A DNA stretch of 64,000 nt from an uncultured Clostridia bacterium (GTDB taxonomy: Bacteria > Bacillota > Clostridia > Christensenellales > Aristaeellaceae): NCBI GenBank assembly GCA_934675735.1, contig CAKURR010000012.1:1-64000 (forward strand), read 5' to 3'. Of this stretch, positions 1 through 8,895 are shown piece after piece. Below the pieces are notes generated by a model. The model searched no databases. It was not told the origin of the DNA and saw only the letters and a program-made list of their open reading frames with translations. A program made the position numbers and the translations under genes. How positions within the stretch are numbered: the stretch's first letter is position 1; each line of letters starts with the position of its first letter.

Positions 1-60
1 TATTTGTTGGCTTTATTATATCATATTTTATTGTTTCGTTCATGGTTTCGATTAAATCAG

Positions 61-111
61 AGGTTCCTTAGATTATTGTATCTTGAAATGTTCGGTTTAA
101 GCTTGACAGCC
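61..111 (-). repeat. Dispersed repeat F, copy 1 (AAGCTTGACA-containing)
   Basis: Read on the minus strand this matches two other places in the window (about 3903-3960 and 42690-42745, both plus). The shared order is GTCAAGCTTA, a short variable stretch, ATTTCAA/ATTTTAA, ATAATCT or similar. It lies between the 3' end of the NSS transporter gene and the window edge. On the opposite strand the conserved AAGCTTGACA carries a -35-like hexamer, but no convincing -10 follows. Positions 1-60 are AT-rich and hold nothing I recognise. Confidence 0.6.
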
Positions 112-124
112 CCTTCTTTTTCGC

Positions 125-1504
125 TTACATCAATCCCTGCACGATAATCACGACAATCAGAATCGGCAGAACGAATTGCAGCAGCGGCTTCAGCGCGCGC
201 GGCAGACAGATGCCCTTGCCCGTATTCGCCTCTTCCAGATACTGATCAAAACCCCAGCCCCACTTCGTCACGCAGAACAGCAGATAAATCAGACTGCCGA
301 TGGGGAGCAGCAGGTTGGAGACGATGAAATCCTCCCCGTCGAGCACGGTGCTGCCCGCGCCCAGCGGCTGAAAACCGCTCCACAGGTTGAAGCCCAGCAC
401 GCACGGCATGCTCGCCAGCAGGATGAACACCGCGCCGACGATACACGCGCGGCGGCGGTTCATGCGGAACAGCTCCATCATGCTGGCGATGATGTTTTCA
501 AACACAGCAACGACCGTCGTGAAGCTGGCGAACGTCATAAACAGGAAGAACAGCGTGCCCCACACGCGGCCGCCTGCCATGCCGGTAAAGACATTCGGCA
601 GGGTGATGAAAATCAGGCTCGGGCCCGCGTCGGGCGAAACGCCGTAGGAGAAGCACGCCGGGAAGATAATCAGCCCCGCGCTGACGGCCACGAACGTATC
701 CAGCGCGCAGATGCGCACGGCTTCGCCCGCCAGCGTGTTGTCGCGGCTCATGTAACTGCCGAAAATCTCCATCGCGCCGATGCCGAGGCTGAGCGTAAAG
801 AACGCCTGGTTCATCGCCGAAACGACGACGCGGCCCAATCCCTGCTCCGCCGCGCGCCCCCAGTCGGGCAGCAGGAAGAACGCAAGCCCCTCTTTCGCAC
901 CCGAAAGTGTGAAGCTGTGCACGGCCAGCACGGCGATGAGCACAATCAGCGCGCACATCATCACCTTGGTGATGCGTTCCACGCCGTTTTGCAGGCCGAA
1001 GCTGCAAATCGCAAAGCCGAGCACGACGGTCAGCGCCATATAGACGCCCATTTCGCCCGGGCCGGCGAGCAGCTGACCAAACACACCCGAAACCGCGTCG
1101 CCGCTCAGCCCGCTGAATGTGCCGCTCAGAAATTTGACGAAATAGCTGAGCATCCAGCCGCTGACGGTGGTGTAATACATCATCAGCATGCAGCAGCCCA
1201 GCAGGCACAGATAGCCGTGCAGATGCCACTTTGCGCCCTGCTTTTCCAGCGCACGGTAGGCCTGTGCCGCCGTGCCGCGGCCCGCGCGCCCGACGGCCAA
1301 CTCCATCGTCAGCACGGGCACGCCCATCGCCAGCAGGAAGAGCAGGTAGAACAGCACGAACACGCCGCCGCCGTTCTGCCCCGCGACCGTCGGGAAGCGC
1401 CACACGTTGCCGATGCCGATAGCGCAGCCCGCGCTGACGAGAAGAAAGCCCAATCGGGAAGCGAAATTCTCCCGTTTGGGCGTCGGATTTTCATTCCGAT
1501 TCAT
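125..1504 (-). CDS. Neurotransmitter:sodium symporter (NSS/SNF) family transporter
   Basis: Predicted 459-residue polytopic membrane protein of the LeuT-fold NSS family, which co-transports amino acids or related amines with Na+. The TM1 signature GNVWRFP with the following NGGG lies near residues 30-45, and hydrophobic helices run throughout; the length is close to bacterial members such as MhsT and LeuT. I start at the ATG at 1504, preceded by AGAGGGG at good spacing. The frame stays open upstream to 1621, but that part is encoded by an intergenic repeat and should not be translated. The gene stands alone, so the substrate cannot be inferred from neighbours. Confidence 0.9.
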   Translation of the reverse strand: MNRNENPTPKRENFASRLGFLLVSAGCAIGIGNVWRFPTVAGQNGGGVFVLFYLLFLLAMGVPVLTMELAVGRAGRGTAAQAYRALEKQGAKWHLHGYLCLLGCCMLMMYYTTVSGWMLSYFVKFLSGTFSGLSGDAVSGVFGQLLAGPGEMGVYMALTVVLGFAICSFGLQNGVERITKVMMCALIVLIAVLAVHSFTLSGAKEGLAFFLLPDWGRAAEQGLGRVVVSAMNQAFFTLSLGIGAMEIFGSYMSRDNTLAGEAVRICALDTFVAVSAGLIIFPACFSYGVSPDAGPSLIFITLPNVFTGMAGGRVWGTLFFLFMTFASFTTVVAVFENIIASMMELFRMNRRRACIVGAVFILLASMPCVLGFNLWSGFQPLGAGSTVLDGEDFIVSNLLLPIGSLIYLLFCVTKWGWGFDQYLEEANTGKGICLPRALKPLLQFVLPILIVVIIVQGLM

Positions 1505-1536
1505 GACAAACCCCTCTTTTGCTTTCTGTCGGGAGA

Positions 1537-1680
1537 ACGTTGGGGCGCTGCCCCAAGCCCCGGCAGGAACCTCAGGTTCCTGCACTTCCCGTTTTTGACG
1601 GATTGCATAGCAATCCGTCAAGGTCAGGGTGCAGGGAAATGATTTCCCTGCCGGAGTTTAAGGCGGAGCCTCAACGTCTC
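1537..1680. repeat. Mosaic intergenic repeat A, two divergent modules plus a palindrome
   Basis: From 1537 to 1590 (minus orientation) there is a GGGGC-AGC-GCCCC hairpin followed by the palindrome GCAGGAACCTCAGGTTCCTGC-like core. A second palindrome, TTGACGGATTGC/GCAATCCGTCAA around ATA, spans about 1597-1621. A second, decayed A module in plus orientation (core GCAGGGAAATGATTTCCCTG) runs to about 1680. The first module lies in the 5' leader of the NSS gene in the same orientation as that gene. Confidence 0.75.
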
Positions 1681-1718
1681 CCCCGTATCTCCGAGTATCG
1701 CACGCACGCCCGCGAATG

Positions 1719-2900
1719 TCAACCCCCGCCGAGCATAAATCGGTCGCGAATGCGAATCAGCGCGTCCACCATGCCCGGCAGCTGCACGTCCTCCCCCGCG
1801 ACGGCGGGCACAACCGCCACCACTTCGCCGCCGCGCTTCACGCGGATTTCGCCGAGCACATCGCCCGCGTAAACCGGCGCGTTCACCTTCTCGACCAGCG
1901 CCACTTCCAGCGAAAGCCCGCTCTTCTCGCCCCGCTTTTCCAGCAGGCTGCACGCGCCGCCGCTGACCGCCGAAACCGTGTCCCGCCCGCCGAGCCGCAC
2001 GGGCACGGTCATATCCAGCGCCTGCCCCTGCGCAATCGGCGTCACGAGCTGCACATTCGCAAAGCCGTATTCCAGCATCGCGCGCGCCTCGTCAAACCGC
2101 GTCTGCCCCGCAGGCGTGCCGAGCACGACGGCAATCAGGCGCATGCCGTCCCGCTTCGCCGTCGCGCTGACGCAGTAGCGCGCTTCGTTGGTCGAGCCGG
2201 TCTTGTAGCCGTCGCAGTCGGGATAAAACCGAATCAGTCGGTTCGTGTTCGTCAGCGACGTCACGCGCCCGCCGTGGTGCTTGATTTCGTCCATCCAGAT
2301 GGTCGAATACCGATAATACAGCGGGTGCAAATCCAGCTGCGCGCTGAGCTTCGCCACGTCCCGCGCGGTGGTGTAATGCCCCTGTGCGGGCAGGCCCGTG
2401 CAGTTGACGTAATGCGTGTTCTCAAGCCCCAGCTCTTCGGCGCGGGCGTTCATCAGCCGCACAAAGCTCTCCTCCGCCCCCGACAGGTACTCGGCAATGG
2501 CGACGGCCGAGTCGTTGGCGCTGGCGACAATCACCGTTTTGAGCAGCTCGCCGAGCTTATAGCTCTCCCCTGCGTCGAGAAACGCCTGACTGCCGCCCAT
2601 GCTCGCCGCGCGCGGGGATATCGTCACCTTGTCCTCCGCCAACACGCGGCCCTCGTCTATCGCCTCCAGCGTGAGCAGGATGGTCATCACTTTGTTGACG
2701 CTGGCAACGGGGCGGCGCTCGTCCGCGTTTTTTTCAAAGATGACGCGCCCCGTCGAGACCTCGCAGAGTATCGCGCTCGGGCTGGTCAGCGCAATCGGCA
2801 CATTCGTCTCCATCGGCGTTTCCTCGGCCCCGGCCGCGCCCGACAGCAGGCAGACCGCGAAGAGAAACGCCGCAAACCCCGATTTTGAAATCCGTTTCAT
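1719..2900 (-). CDS. D-alanyl-D-alanine carboxypeptidase (S11, DacF/PBP5-like)
   Basis: Secreted or membrane-associated penicillin-binding protein, 393 residues, that trims the terminal D-Ala of peptidoglycan stem peptides. A signal peptide (about residues 1-25) precedes the S11 motifs SVNK (Ser67, Lys70), SAN (127-129) and KTG (233-235); a C-terminal beta-rich domain follows. The start at 2900 has GGAGG nine bases upstream; an in-frame upstream start at 2924 lacks such a site. It lies 42 bp downstream of gpr on the same strand, suggesting co-transcription and a sporulation-linked (DacF-type) role. That role is inferred from context. Confidence 0.9.
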   Translation of the reverse strand: MKRISKSGFAAFLFAVCLLSGAAGAEETPMETNVPIALTSPSAILCEVSTGRVIFEKNADERRPVASVNKVMTILLTLEAIDEGRVLAEDKVTISPRAASMGGSQAFLDAGESYKLGELLKTVIVASANDSAVAIAEYLSGAEESFVRLMNARAEELGLENTHYVNCTGLPAQGHYTTARDVAKLSAQLDLHPLYYRYSTIWMDEIKHHGGRVTSLTNTNRLIRFYPDCDGYKTGSTNEARYCVSATAKRDGMRLIAVVLGTPAGQTRFDEARAMLEYGFANVQLVTPIAQGQALDMTVPVRLGGRDTVSAVSGGACSLLEKRGEKSGLSLEVALVEKVNAPVYAGDVLGEIRVKRGGEVVAVVPAVAGEDVQLPGMVDALIRIRDRFMLGGG

Positions 2901-2942
2901 GTTCTTCTTCCTCCATTTGCCCACCTTCGCCGACGCAGCAGG

Positions 2943-3818
2943 CTACTGCGCCATCAGCTGCGCGATTTCGTCTCGGCTGAGCTGCGGATGCAGCGCCTGA
3001 TTGATGCCGTCGGCCAGCACGCCCGCCATGCGTTCCACCAGCGCATCCACCTCGCGCGGGGTGACAATCATCTCCCCCAGCTTTTCGGATACGACGCGCT
3101 CCACGCACGCGGCGATGCGCTCTTCCTCCACTTCGCCCTCGCCCAGCGCACAGAGCGCGTCGGAGGCGATGGTCGAAGCGTAGACCACCAGCGGCACGCC
3201 CACGGCGATGACGGGCACGCCCAGCGTTTCGCGGTTGAGCGCCTTGCGGTGATTGCCCACGCCCGAGCCGGGAATAATGCCCGTGTCGGCAATCTGCACG
3301 GTGGACGCGATGCGTTTGGAACTGCGCGCGGCCAGCGCATCCACGGCGATGACCGCGTCGGGCTTGACATAGCCGACCATGCCGCGCAGAATCTCCGCCG
3401 TCTCCATACCCGTCACGCCGAGCACGCCCGGCGCGGCGGCGCAGACGCTGCTCAGACGCACATCGGCGGGCAGGCAGCCCTCCATATGCCGCGTGACCAA
3501 CACGCGTTCCGCTGTTCTCGGGCCGAGGGAATCCGGCGTGACGCTGCGGTTGCCCAGCCCAACGACCAGCGCCGTTTGCATCCCTTGGGGGAGCATATCG
3601 CGCAGGGCCTTTGCCAGTTCGCCCGCCAGCGCGCGCCGCGTGTCCAGCGAAACCGTCAGCGTCTGCTCACAGGCGAGCGTGACATAGGTGCCCATCGGTC
3701 TGCCCAGCTTTTGGGCGCTCGCTTCATCCTCCACCCTGACCACCGTGCGCGACAGGCCGTTTTCGCGCAGTGCGCCGCCGGCCGCTTCCACGGCCAAATC
3801 CGTCCATTTCGCCCTCAT
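2943..3818 (-). CDS. gpr: Spore germination protease GPR
   Basis: Predicted 291-residue A25-family endopeptidase that degrades small acid-soluble spore proteins early in germination. The sequence shows the family block around VVGLGNRSVTPDSLGP and the stretches VTGMETAEI, AVDALAARS, DTGIIPGSGVGNHRK and GVPLVVYA, all typical of GPR. The ATG at 3818 has GGAGGG upstream. The frame stays open to 3926, but that extension is encoded partly by dispersed repeat F. Its presence is good evidence that the organism makes endospores. It probably shares a transcript with the carboxypeptidase downstream. Confidence 0.93.
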   Translation of the reverse strand: MRAKWTDLAVEAAGGALRENGLSRTVVRVEDEASAQKLGRPMGTYVTLACEQTLTVSLDTRRALAGELAKALRDMLPQGMQTALVVGLGNRSVTPDSLGPRTAERVLVTRHMEGCLPADVRLSSVCAAAPGVLGVTGMETAEILRGMVGYVKPDAVIAVDALAARSSKRIASTVQIADTGIIPGSGVGNHRKALNRETLGVPVIAVGVPLVVYASTIASDALCALGEGEVEEERIAACVERVVSEKLGEMIVTPREVDALVERMAGVLADGINQALHPQLSRDEIAQLMAQ

Positions 3819-3902
3819 GATTTTGCCCTCCGCCGTTTCTACGCCGTAGGCTGTGCAGGGGATGGGAAAAATATGCGGCGGTTTGAACAAGCGCAAAAAG
3901 AG

Positions 3903-3960
3903 ACTGTCAAGCTTATCCCCAAACATTTTAAGACATAATCATCTGAGCACTTTCAGGATA
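3903..3960 (+). repeat. Dispersed repeat F, copy 2
   Basis: Starts ACTGTCAAGCTTATCCCC and aligns base for base over much of its length with 42690-42745 and with the reverse complement of 61-111. The homology of the neighbouring solute-binding-domain remnant stops where this repeat begins, so the remnant's last codons are repeat sequence. Confidence 0.6.
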
Positions 3961-4315
3961 TGGAGCTTTTCCTCGGCGAACTGGATGAATTCATAATTGT
4001 AGGTGTGGCGCGTCTGCAGGCCCACGCGCAGCCCGTCATACGTGCTGTAATCCCCCGCGACGCCGTTTTTGTTACCCGCCCTGACGTTCATGCACGGTAA
4101 TCGCGGGATGCACGAAAAACGCAAACTCCGCGCCGCGGTCGTCGGTGTGCTTCACACCCGTGAGGATATCGATTTCGCCGCGGCGCAGCAGCTCAAAGCT
4201 GTCGGCAAACGTCGCGTCGTAATCGACATAGTCAAACGTCGCCTGAAAATACTTTTCGATGCTCTGCATCATTTCGCAGCCGTAGCCCGAGCGCTTGCCG
4301 TCCTCATCCTGATAT
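3939..4315 (-). pseudogene. Remnant of a periplasmic solute-binding (SBP_bac_3) sensor domain
   Basis: Two overlapping minus-strand frames together spell one degraded domain. The first (down from about 4310) reads SGYGCEMMQSIEKYF, then ELLRRGEIDILTGVKHTDD, and ends after HPAITVH. The second continues with VRAGNKNGVAGDYSTYDGL and NYEFIQFAEEK. The switch needs a frameshift near 4085-4110. This sequence style is typical of the N-terminal ligand-binding domain of clostridial membrane signalling proteins (GGDEF, EAL or HD types). No signal peptide, start or output domain is present, and the piece sits between the LRR terminator and repeat F. Confidence 0.7.
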
Positions 4316-4347
4316 AAAAAAGGTTTCGACATCTTTCTGCCGAAACC
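4316..4347 (-). terminator. Rho-independent terminator of the LRR gene
   Basis: On the minus strand GGTTTCG and CGAAACC form a 7-bp stem followed by TTTTTT, 17 bases after the stop codon of the LRR gene. Confidence 0.75.
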
Positions 4348-4363
4348 GCATATATGTAACCGT

Positions 4364-5491
4364 TTACCCGTTCGTCGGGCTCATCCGCCCCGCGTAAACG
4401 CCGCCGAACACCCGTATCCCCGGGGCACAGCCGTCGAAGGCGAAATCCGAAACGCGGGTCGTCGTGGGCATTTTGACGAACGAAAGCCGCGTGCAGCCGA
4501 AGAACGCCATGCGCCCGACCGCGCTCGTGCCCCACGGCAGCGTGACCTGTGTCAGACTCTCGCACCCCGCAAACGCGCTGTCCTTCAGACTCTCCAGCCC
4601 GCGCTCAAAGCTGACGCTGACCAGCTGGCGGCAGCCGAAAAACGCGCTCTCGCCGATTTCGCGAACGCCGCCACCCACGACCAGCTGCTCCAGCGTGCCG
4701 TTGGCAAAAAACGCCTTCGGCGCAACCGCTGCCACGCGCCTGCCGCAGATTTCCGTCGGGATTTCGATGCGGTGCGGCGCGGTCTGCCGCGCGCCGGTGA
4801 CGGTCAGCGTGCCGTCCTCCTCCTCGCGCAGAATCAGCTCGTCGTCGTTTTGCCAGCTTTGGGAATCAAACGCCAGCCCGTTCAGCTTGGCGTATTGCTG
4901 CGCGGGCACGCCCTCCGCGCCGTAAAGCCGAAGCTCCTTGCTGCACCCGAAAAACGCGCCGCCGCCGATTTGGGCGACGCTGGCGGGCACCTCCACCCGC
5001 TTGAGCGCCGCGCACTTGGAAAAGCAGCTCGGCCCGAGCTGCACAACGCCCGGCTCGATGCGCACCTTTTCCAGCTGGCTGCACTTGGCAAAGGCCAGCG
5101 TGCCCACGCGCTGCACCCCGCCGGGGATGACCAGCATCCGCAGATGCGTGCAGCCCGAAAACGCCATCTCGCCGATTTGCTTCAGGCTCTCGGGCAGGAT
5201 TACGCGGCGCAGCTCGGTGCAGCCCTCAAACGCGCGCGGGGCAATCGCCGCCACGGGGCACGCGCCCGCCTCGAACTGAATATCCAAATCATCGGCCTGA
5301 CGGTCGATGCAGCGCACGGCGGTCAGTGTGCCGTCGCCGTTGTCGGAAAAATCCATCACGTGCCGCCCCACCATCGCGCAGGCGGATGAAAAGCGCGGGC
5401 GCGGCGTGTTATCTACCGGCGCGCTGAATCCGTCCTGCCTAATCGTTCTGTCGTTTCCCTCTTGCACAAAAGGCGGCCTTCTGGTTAGCAT
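4364..5491 (-). CDS. BspA-like leucine-rich repeat (LRR_5) protein
   Basis: Predicted 375-residue protein made mostly of LRR_5/BspA-type repeats with the recurring pattern I..IG..AF.GC..L..V..P..V. There are two blocks of repeats (about residues 75-190 and 235-370) separated by a region with a second short beta segment (ELILREEEDGTLTVTG). No signal peptide, anchor or transmembrane segment is visible, unlike most surface BspA proteins, so it may be cytoplasmic. The start at 5491 has CGGAGGA six bases upstream. It has its own promoter and terminator. Function unknown; LRR_5 proteins usually mediate protein binding. Confidence 0.85.
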   Translation of the reverse strand: MLTRRPPFVQEGNDRTIRQDGFSAPVDNTPRPRFSSACAMVGRHVMDFSDNGDGTLTAVRCIDRQADDLDIQFEAGACPVAAIAPRAFEGCTELRRVILPESLKQIGEMAFSGCTHLRMLVIPGGVQRVGTLAFAKCSQLEKVRIEPGVVQLGPSCFSKCAALKRVEVPASVAQIGGGAFFGCSKELRLYGAEGVPAQQYAKLNGLAFDSQSWQNDDELILREEEDGTLTVTGARQTAPHRIEIPTEICGRRVAAVAPKAFFANGTLEQLVVGGGVREIGESAFFGCRQLVSVSFERGLESLKDSAFAGCESLTQVTLPWGTSAVGRMAFFGCTRLSFVKMPTTTRVSDFAFDGCAPGIRVFGGVYAGRMSPTNG

Positions 5492-5527
5492 GTCGATTCC
5501 TCCGAAATTCTGTCGCATATCGCTTCC

Positions 5528-5556
5528 ATTATAGCATCGCCGGAAGAAGATGACAA
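5528..5556 (-). promoter_or_regulatory. Sigma-A type promoter of the LRR gene
   Basis: On the minus strand TTGTCA, a 17-nt spacer and TATAAT, ending about 37 bases before the LRR start codon. It faces away from the promoter at 5580-5608. Confidence 0.75.
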
Positions 5557-5579
5557 TTCATTTTTTTGACCCGCTTTTC

Positions 5580-5608
5580 TTGACACCCCACATCGCCCAT
5601 GATATAGT
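5580..5608 (+). promoter_or_regulatory. Sigma-A type promoter of the Dlt-like cluster
   Basis: TTGACA (5580-5585), 17-nt spacer, TATAGT (5603-5608). The transcript would begin near 5615 and carry a leader of about 245 nt that contains a repeat-A module and a repeat-D hairpin before the MBOAT start codon. Confidence 0.75.
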
Positions 5609-5653
5609 TATAGATTGGATGGGTTTGCCCGAAATCTTGCATCGCAAAACATA

Positions 5654-5792
5654 AATGGGAAATCCAAGAACCTCAGGTTCTTGGTGGGGTTTGGGGCAAA
5701 GCCCCAAGCGTTGCCCGCCGCGAAGCGAAACGCATTCAAGAGTCAGGGAGCGAAGCGTTACCTGACTCCTGCACAGCCGCGTTTTATCCGCC
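5654..5792 (+). repeat. Mosaic repeat: A module plus D hairpin in the MBOAT leader
   Basis: 5654-5711 is a full A module (core AAGAACCTCAGGTTCTTGG, then GGGGC-AAA-GCCCC). 5739-5792 is a D module: AGTCAGG/CCTGACT arms around GAGCGAAGCG, then CACAGCCGC and TTTTATCC. The D module recurs almost unchanged at 15145-15194. Both are in the orientation of the downstream gene and lie inside its predicted 5' UTR. Confidence 0.75.
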
Positions 5793-5859
5793 ATTTGTTT
5801 TTCTGCATCCGATAACCCTGCGCGGTTCTGCCGCGTTTTGAAGAGAGGAAATCACCGCC

Positions 5860-7434
5860 ATGTCGCTTTCTGTTCTGCTGGCCGCCGCCTTCGTCGGCGC
5901 GGCGCTGTATTACGTCTGCCCGCTGCGCTTTCGATGGGTGCTGCTGCTTCTGCTCAGCTACGGCTTTTATGCCCTGTGCGGCCTGTCCGCCCTGCCGTTC
6001 ATCCTCATCACGACGCTCACGACTTGGGCGGGCGCGCTGCAAATCGGCAAAATCGCCGAGCGCGGCAAGGCCTATCTGCGCGAGCACAAGGCCGAGCTGA
6101 CCGCCGAAGCCAAAAAGGCGCGGAAGGCGAAAACCCGTTCCGCCCAGCGGATTTGGTTTTTCGCCGTGCTGCTGCTCAACTTTGGCGTGTTGGCCGTGCT
6201 CAAGTATTTGAACCCCGCAATGGCGTGGGGCGCGTCGCTGCTGGGCAAAACCGCGCCCGCGCTTGGGCTGGTTCTGCCGCTGGGCATCAGCTTTTACACC
6301 TTCCAGTCAATGGGCTACCTCATCGACGTTTACAACGGCAAATACGCGCCGGAAAAGAACCCCGCGAAGTTCGCGCTGTTCGTCTCCTTCTTCCCCCAAC
6401 TGATTCAAGGCCCGATTGCGCGCTTTGACCAACTGGAAAGCCAGCTCGTCGCGCCCCACCGCTTTGACCCGGATAACATCGAGCGCGGCCTGCTGCTGAT
6501 GCTTTGGGGCCTGTTTAAGAAGAAGGTCATCGCCGACCGCGCGCTGCTGCTGGTGGACGGCGTTTTCGGCAACCAGAGCGCCTACGGCGGCGCGGTTATC
6601 GTCGTCGGCGTGCTGTTTTACTCCCTCCAGCAGTATGCGGATTTCTCCGGCGGCATCGATTTGGTCACGGGCATCGCCCAACTCTTCGGCATTCAGCTTG
6701 CCCCGAACTTCAAGCGGCCGTATTTCTCCGTCTCCCTCGGCGATTTCTGGCGGCGCTGGCACATCAGCCTGGGCAGCTGGATGCGCGACTACGTGTTCTA
6801 TCCCTTCGCGCTGACCAAGCCCGTCTCCCGCATGAGCAAGGCGCTCAAAAAGAAAGCCGGCACGCACATCGCCCGCGCCCTGCCCGCGGCGCTGGGCAAC
6901 ATCCTCGTGTTCCTGCTGGTGGGCATTTGGCACGGCGCTCAGATGAACTACGTGCTCTGGGGCCTGTATAACGGCGTGATTCTCGCGTTCACCGCGCTGG
7001 TCGAGCCGCTGTATAAAAAGATGAACGAGCGCCTGCCGCGGCTCACCGCTTCCAGGGGCTTCCACCTGTTCCGCGTTCTGCGCACGTTCCTTGTCGTCAA
7101 CATCGGCTGGTATTTCGACCGCTGCGTGCGCGCCGCCGACGCGTTCGCCATGCTGCATAAGACGCTGTTCGCCTTCAACGCCGCCCAGCTGACGGACGGC
7201 ACGCTTGCCTCGTTCGGTCTGGCCGACAAAGATTACCGCATTCTGCTGATTGCCGCGCTCATTCTGTTTGTCGTCTCCCTCGTGCAGGAGCGCGGCGTGA
7301 AGGTGCGCAACTTCGTGCTCTCCCGCCCGCTCGCGCTGCGCTGGGCCATCCTCTACGCGTTCATGCTCTTCGTGCTGGCCGCATTCGGCGGCGCTGGCAC
7401 GTCCTCCGCCGGCTTCATGTATGCGGTGTTCTGA
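5860..7434 (+). CDS. MBOAT family membrane O-acyltransferase (DltB/AlgI-like)
   Basis: Predicted 524-residue polytopic enzyme of the membrane-bound O-acyltransferase family. In Dlt systems MBOAT proteins accept an acyl group from a carrier protein in the cytoplasm and pass it across the membrane to a surface polymer. Family landmarks are QGPIARFDQ, QYADFSGGIDLVTG, FWRRWHISLG and the catalytic-histidine block GIWHG (His358). AGAGGA lies upstream of the ATG. It is the first gene of a cluster holding two SGNH proteins, an adenylation enzyme, a PLP decarboxylase and a carrier protein, so DltB-like transfer of an amino-acid-derived group is the best reading. Acceptor unknown. Confidence 0.9.
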   Translation: MSLSVLLAAAFVGAALYYVCPLRFRWVLLLLLSYGFYALCGLSALPFILITTLTTWAGALQIGKIAERGKAYLREHKAELTAEAKKARKAKTRSAQRIWFFAVLLLNFGVLAVLKYLNPAMAWGASLLGKTAPALGLVLPLGISFYTFQSMGYLIDVYNGKYAPEKNPAKFALFVSFFPQLIQGPIARFDQLESQLVAPHRFDPDNIERGLLLMLWGLFKKKVIADRALLLVDGVFGNQSAYGGAVIVVGVLFYSLQQYADFSGGIDLVTGIAQLFGIQLAPNFKRPYFSVSLGDFWRRWHISLGSWMRDYVFYPFALTKPVSRMSKALKKKAGTHIARALPAALGNILVFLLVGIWHGAQMNYVLWGLYNGVILAFTALVEPLYKKMNERLPRLTASRGFHLFRVLRTFLVVNIGWYFDRCVRAADAFAMLHKTLFAFNAAQLTDGTLASFGLADKDYRILLIAALILFVVSLVQERGVKVRNFVLSRPLALRWAILYAFMLFVLAAFGGAGTSSAGFMYAVF

Positions 7435-7450
7435 TGAGGGGGATGGCGCA

Positions 7451-8875
7451 TTGAAAAACAAAACGCTTCGCGGCCTGCTCCGTCTCGCCGCCTTCGCCCT
7501 CTGCTTTGTGCCCGTGCTGCTGCTGGCCGATACGTTTCTCATCAAGACGGATACCTACACCCGCCTGACGCTGGCGGAAATGAAGCAGCGCGACGACATC
7601 GACATGGTGTTCGTCGGCTCTTCCATCGTGCGCGACCACTTCAACGCCGAGCTGATTACCGAGCAGACGGGGCTGCAAAGCTTTTCGCTGGGCATTCCCT
7701 GCGCGGGGCTGCAGGCCGATTTGGCCGTGACGAAGGAATTTTACCGCACCAACCGCCCCGAATGGACGGTGCTCGTCGTCGAGCCGTTCACCTTTGACAC
7801 GGTGAAGGAGGGCATCGAGGCGCAGTATGAGCTGATGCCCTATCTTTCCTCCCCCGTCGAGCGCGTGAAGTATTACCTGAACCTCTGTCGGGAGGACGGC
7901 TGGTATCTGGACAGGCTGTGCATGTTCCGCGATTTCGGCGTAGATTCGTTTTCGGATTTTTGTAAAACCGTCGGCCTGCACTTCCGCCCGTTTGAAACCT
8001 ATGAAAAGCTGAAGCCCGCGCTGGATAAGCGCATGACCTACGCGGGACGCGGCTATGTGCGCCACAATACCAAAGACCGCGCCAAAAAGGCCGTCCGCAG
8101 GCAGATTATCCGCGAATACACGGGCTACTACTACGACCTGTTCCCCCGCTCGAAGGAGATGCTGCTGGAATACCGCGATTTAGTCGCCCAAAACGGCTCG
8201 CGGCTGCTGGTGTTCATCTATCCGAATATGACGGTGCATAACCTCGCCATCCCCGGCTTTCTGGATTACAACGCGGCGCTGATGCGCTTCTGCAAGGAAA
8301 ACGACATCGAATGCGTCAATTTTTCGCTGGCCAAGCCGGAGCTGTATCCCCGAAAAACGGATGATTACTACTTCGACCTGTATCACATGGTCGGCGACGG
8401 CGCGGATATCTTCAGCTTCTGCTTTTCTGCATTCTTCAACGCCTACGCAGCGGGGGAGGACACGAGCGGCTGGTTCTACGAAAGCAACGCGCAGTATCTC
8501 GACTCCGTGACCGTCATCCCCAACTGCTGGATTCAGACCTATCGGTCCGGCGAGGCCTGGAACATGGCCTGGGAACAGGATGAACAAACCGTGCGCGCCG
8601 CGAGCGAAAACGGCGCGCGGGATGTGTATCTGGCCAACTGCAACCACGGCACGAGCGTCACGCCGGAATACCGCTTCTTCCTTCGCGACGAATCGGCGGA
8701 AACCGAAACCCCGCTCACCGATTGGCAGACGGAGGGCATCCTCGCCTGCCCGAAGGGCGGGCTTTCGGGGCAATGCATCCGCGTTTACGCCCGCGTTCAG
8801 GGCGGTGCGGACGACCCCGAGCTGTATTATGACTTCCGCCCCGACGTGGACGACGACCCCTGCCTGCAAGTTTGA
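7451..8875 (+). CDS. SGNH/DltD-like protein, tandem copy 1
   Basis: Predicted 474 residues: an N-terminal membrane anchor (FALCFVPVLLLADTFLI), then an SGNH-type fold with the nucleophile block VGSSIVRDHF (Ser58) and a C-terminal DLYHM motif (Asp309, His312), matching the Asp-x-x-His of the SGNH triad. A C-terminal beta region of about 130 residues follows. I use the TTG at 7451, with AGGGGG nine bases upstream, rather than the frame's upstream codons inside the MBOAT end. Such proteins partner MBOAT enzymes (DltD, AlgX/AlgJ) in the final acyl transfer outside the membrane. It is paralogous to the next gene. Confidence 0.82.
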   Translation: MKNKTLRGLLRLAAFALCFVPVLLLADTFLIKTDTYTRLTLAEMKQRDDIDMVFVGSSIVRDHFNAELITEQTGLQSFSLGIPCAGLQADLAVTKEFYRTNRPEWTVLVVEPFTFDTVKEGIEAQYELMPYLSSPVERVKYYLNLCREDGWYLDRLCMFRDFGVDSFSDFCKTVGLHFRPFETYEKLKPALDKRMTYAGRGYVRHNTKDRAKKAVRRQIIREYTGYYYDLFPRSKEMLLEYRDLVAQNGSRLLVFIYPNMTVHNLAIPGFLDYNAALMRFCKENDIECVNFSLAKPELYPRKTDDYYFDLYHMVGDGADIFSFCFSAFFNAYAAGEDTSGWFYESNAQYLDSVTVIPNCWIQTYRSGEAWNMAWEQDEQTVRAASENGARDVYLANCNHGTSVTPEYRFFLRDESAETETPLTDWQTEGILACPKGGLSGQCIRVYARVQGGADDPELYYDFRPDVDDDPCLQV

Positions 8876-8895
8876 TTTTTGGGAGGCTTCCCTTC

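Noticed and set aside
1505..1621. N-terminal extension of the NSS transporter, and similar extensions on yraN, rbgA, the ABC permease, pxpA and the 108-residue pilus protein
   Set aside because: The extra residues are translations of intergenic repeat A (recurring peptides such as GLGQRP, AGVWGSAPT or GFGAKPQ), and better RBSs lie downstream.
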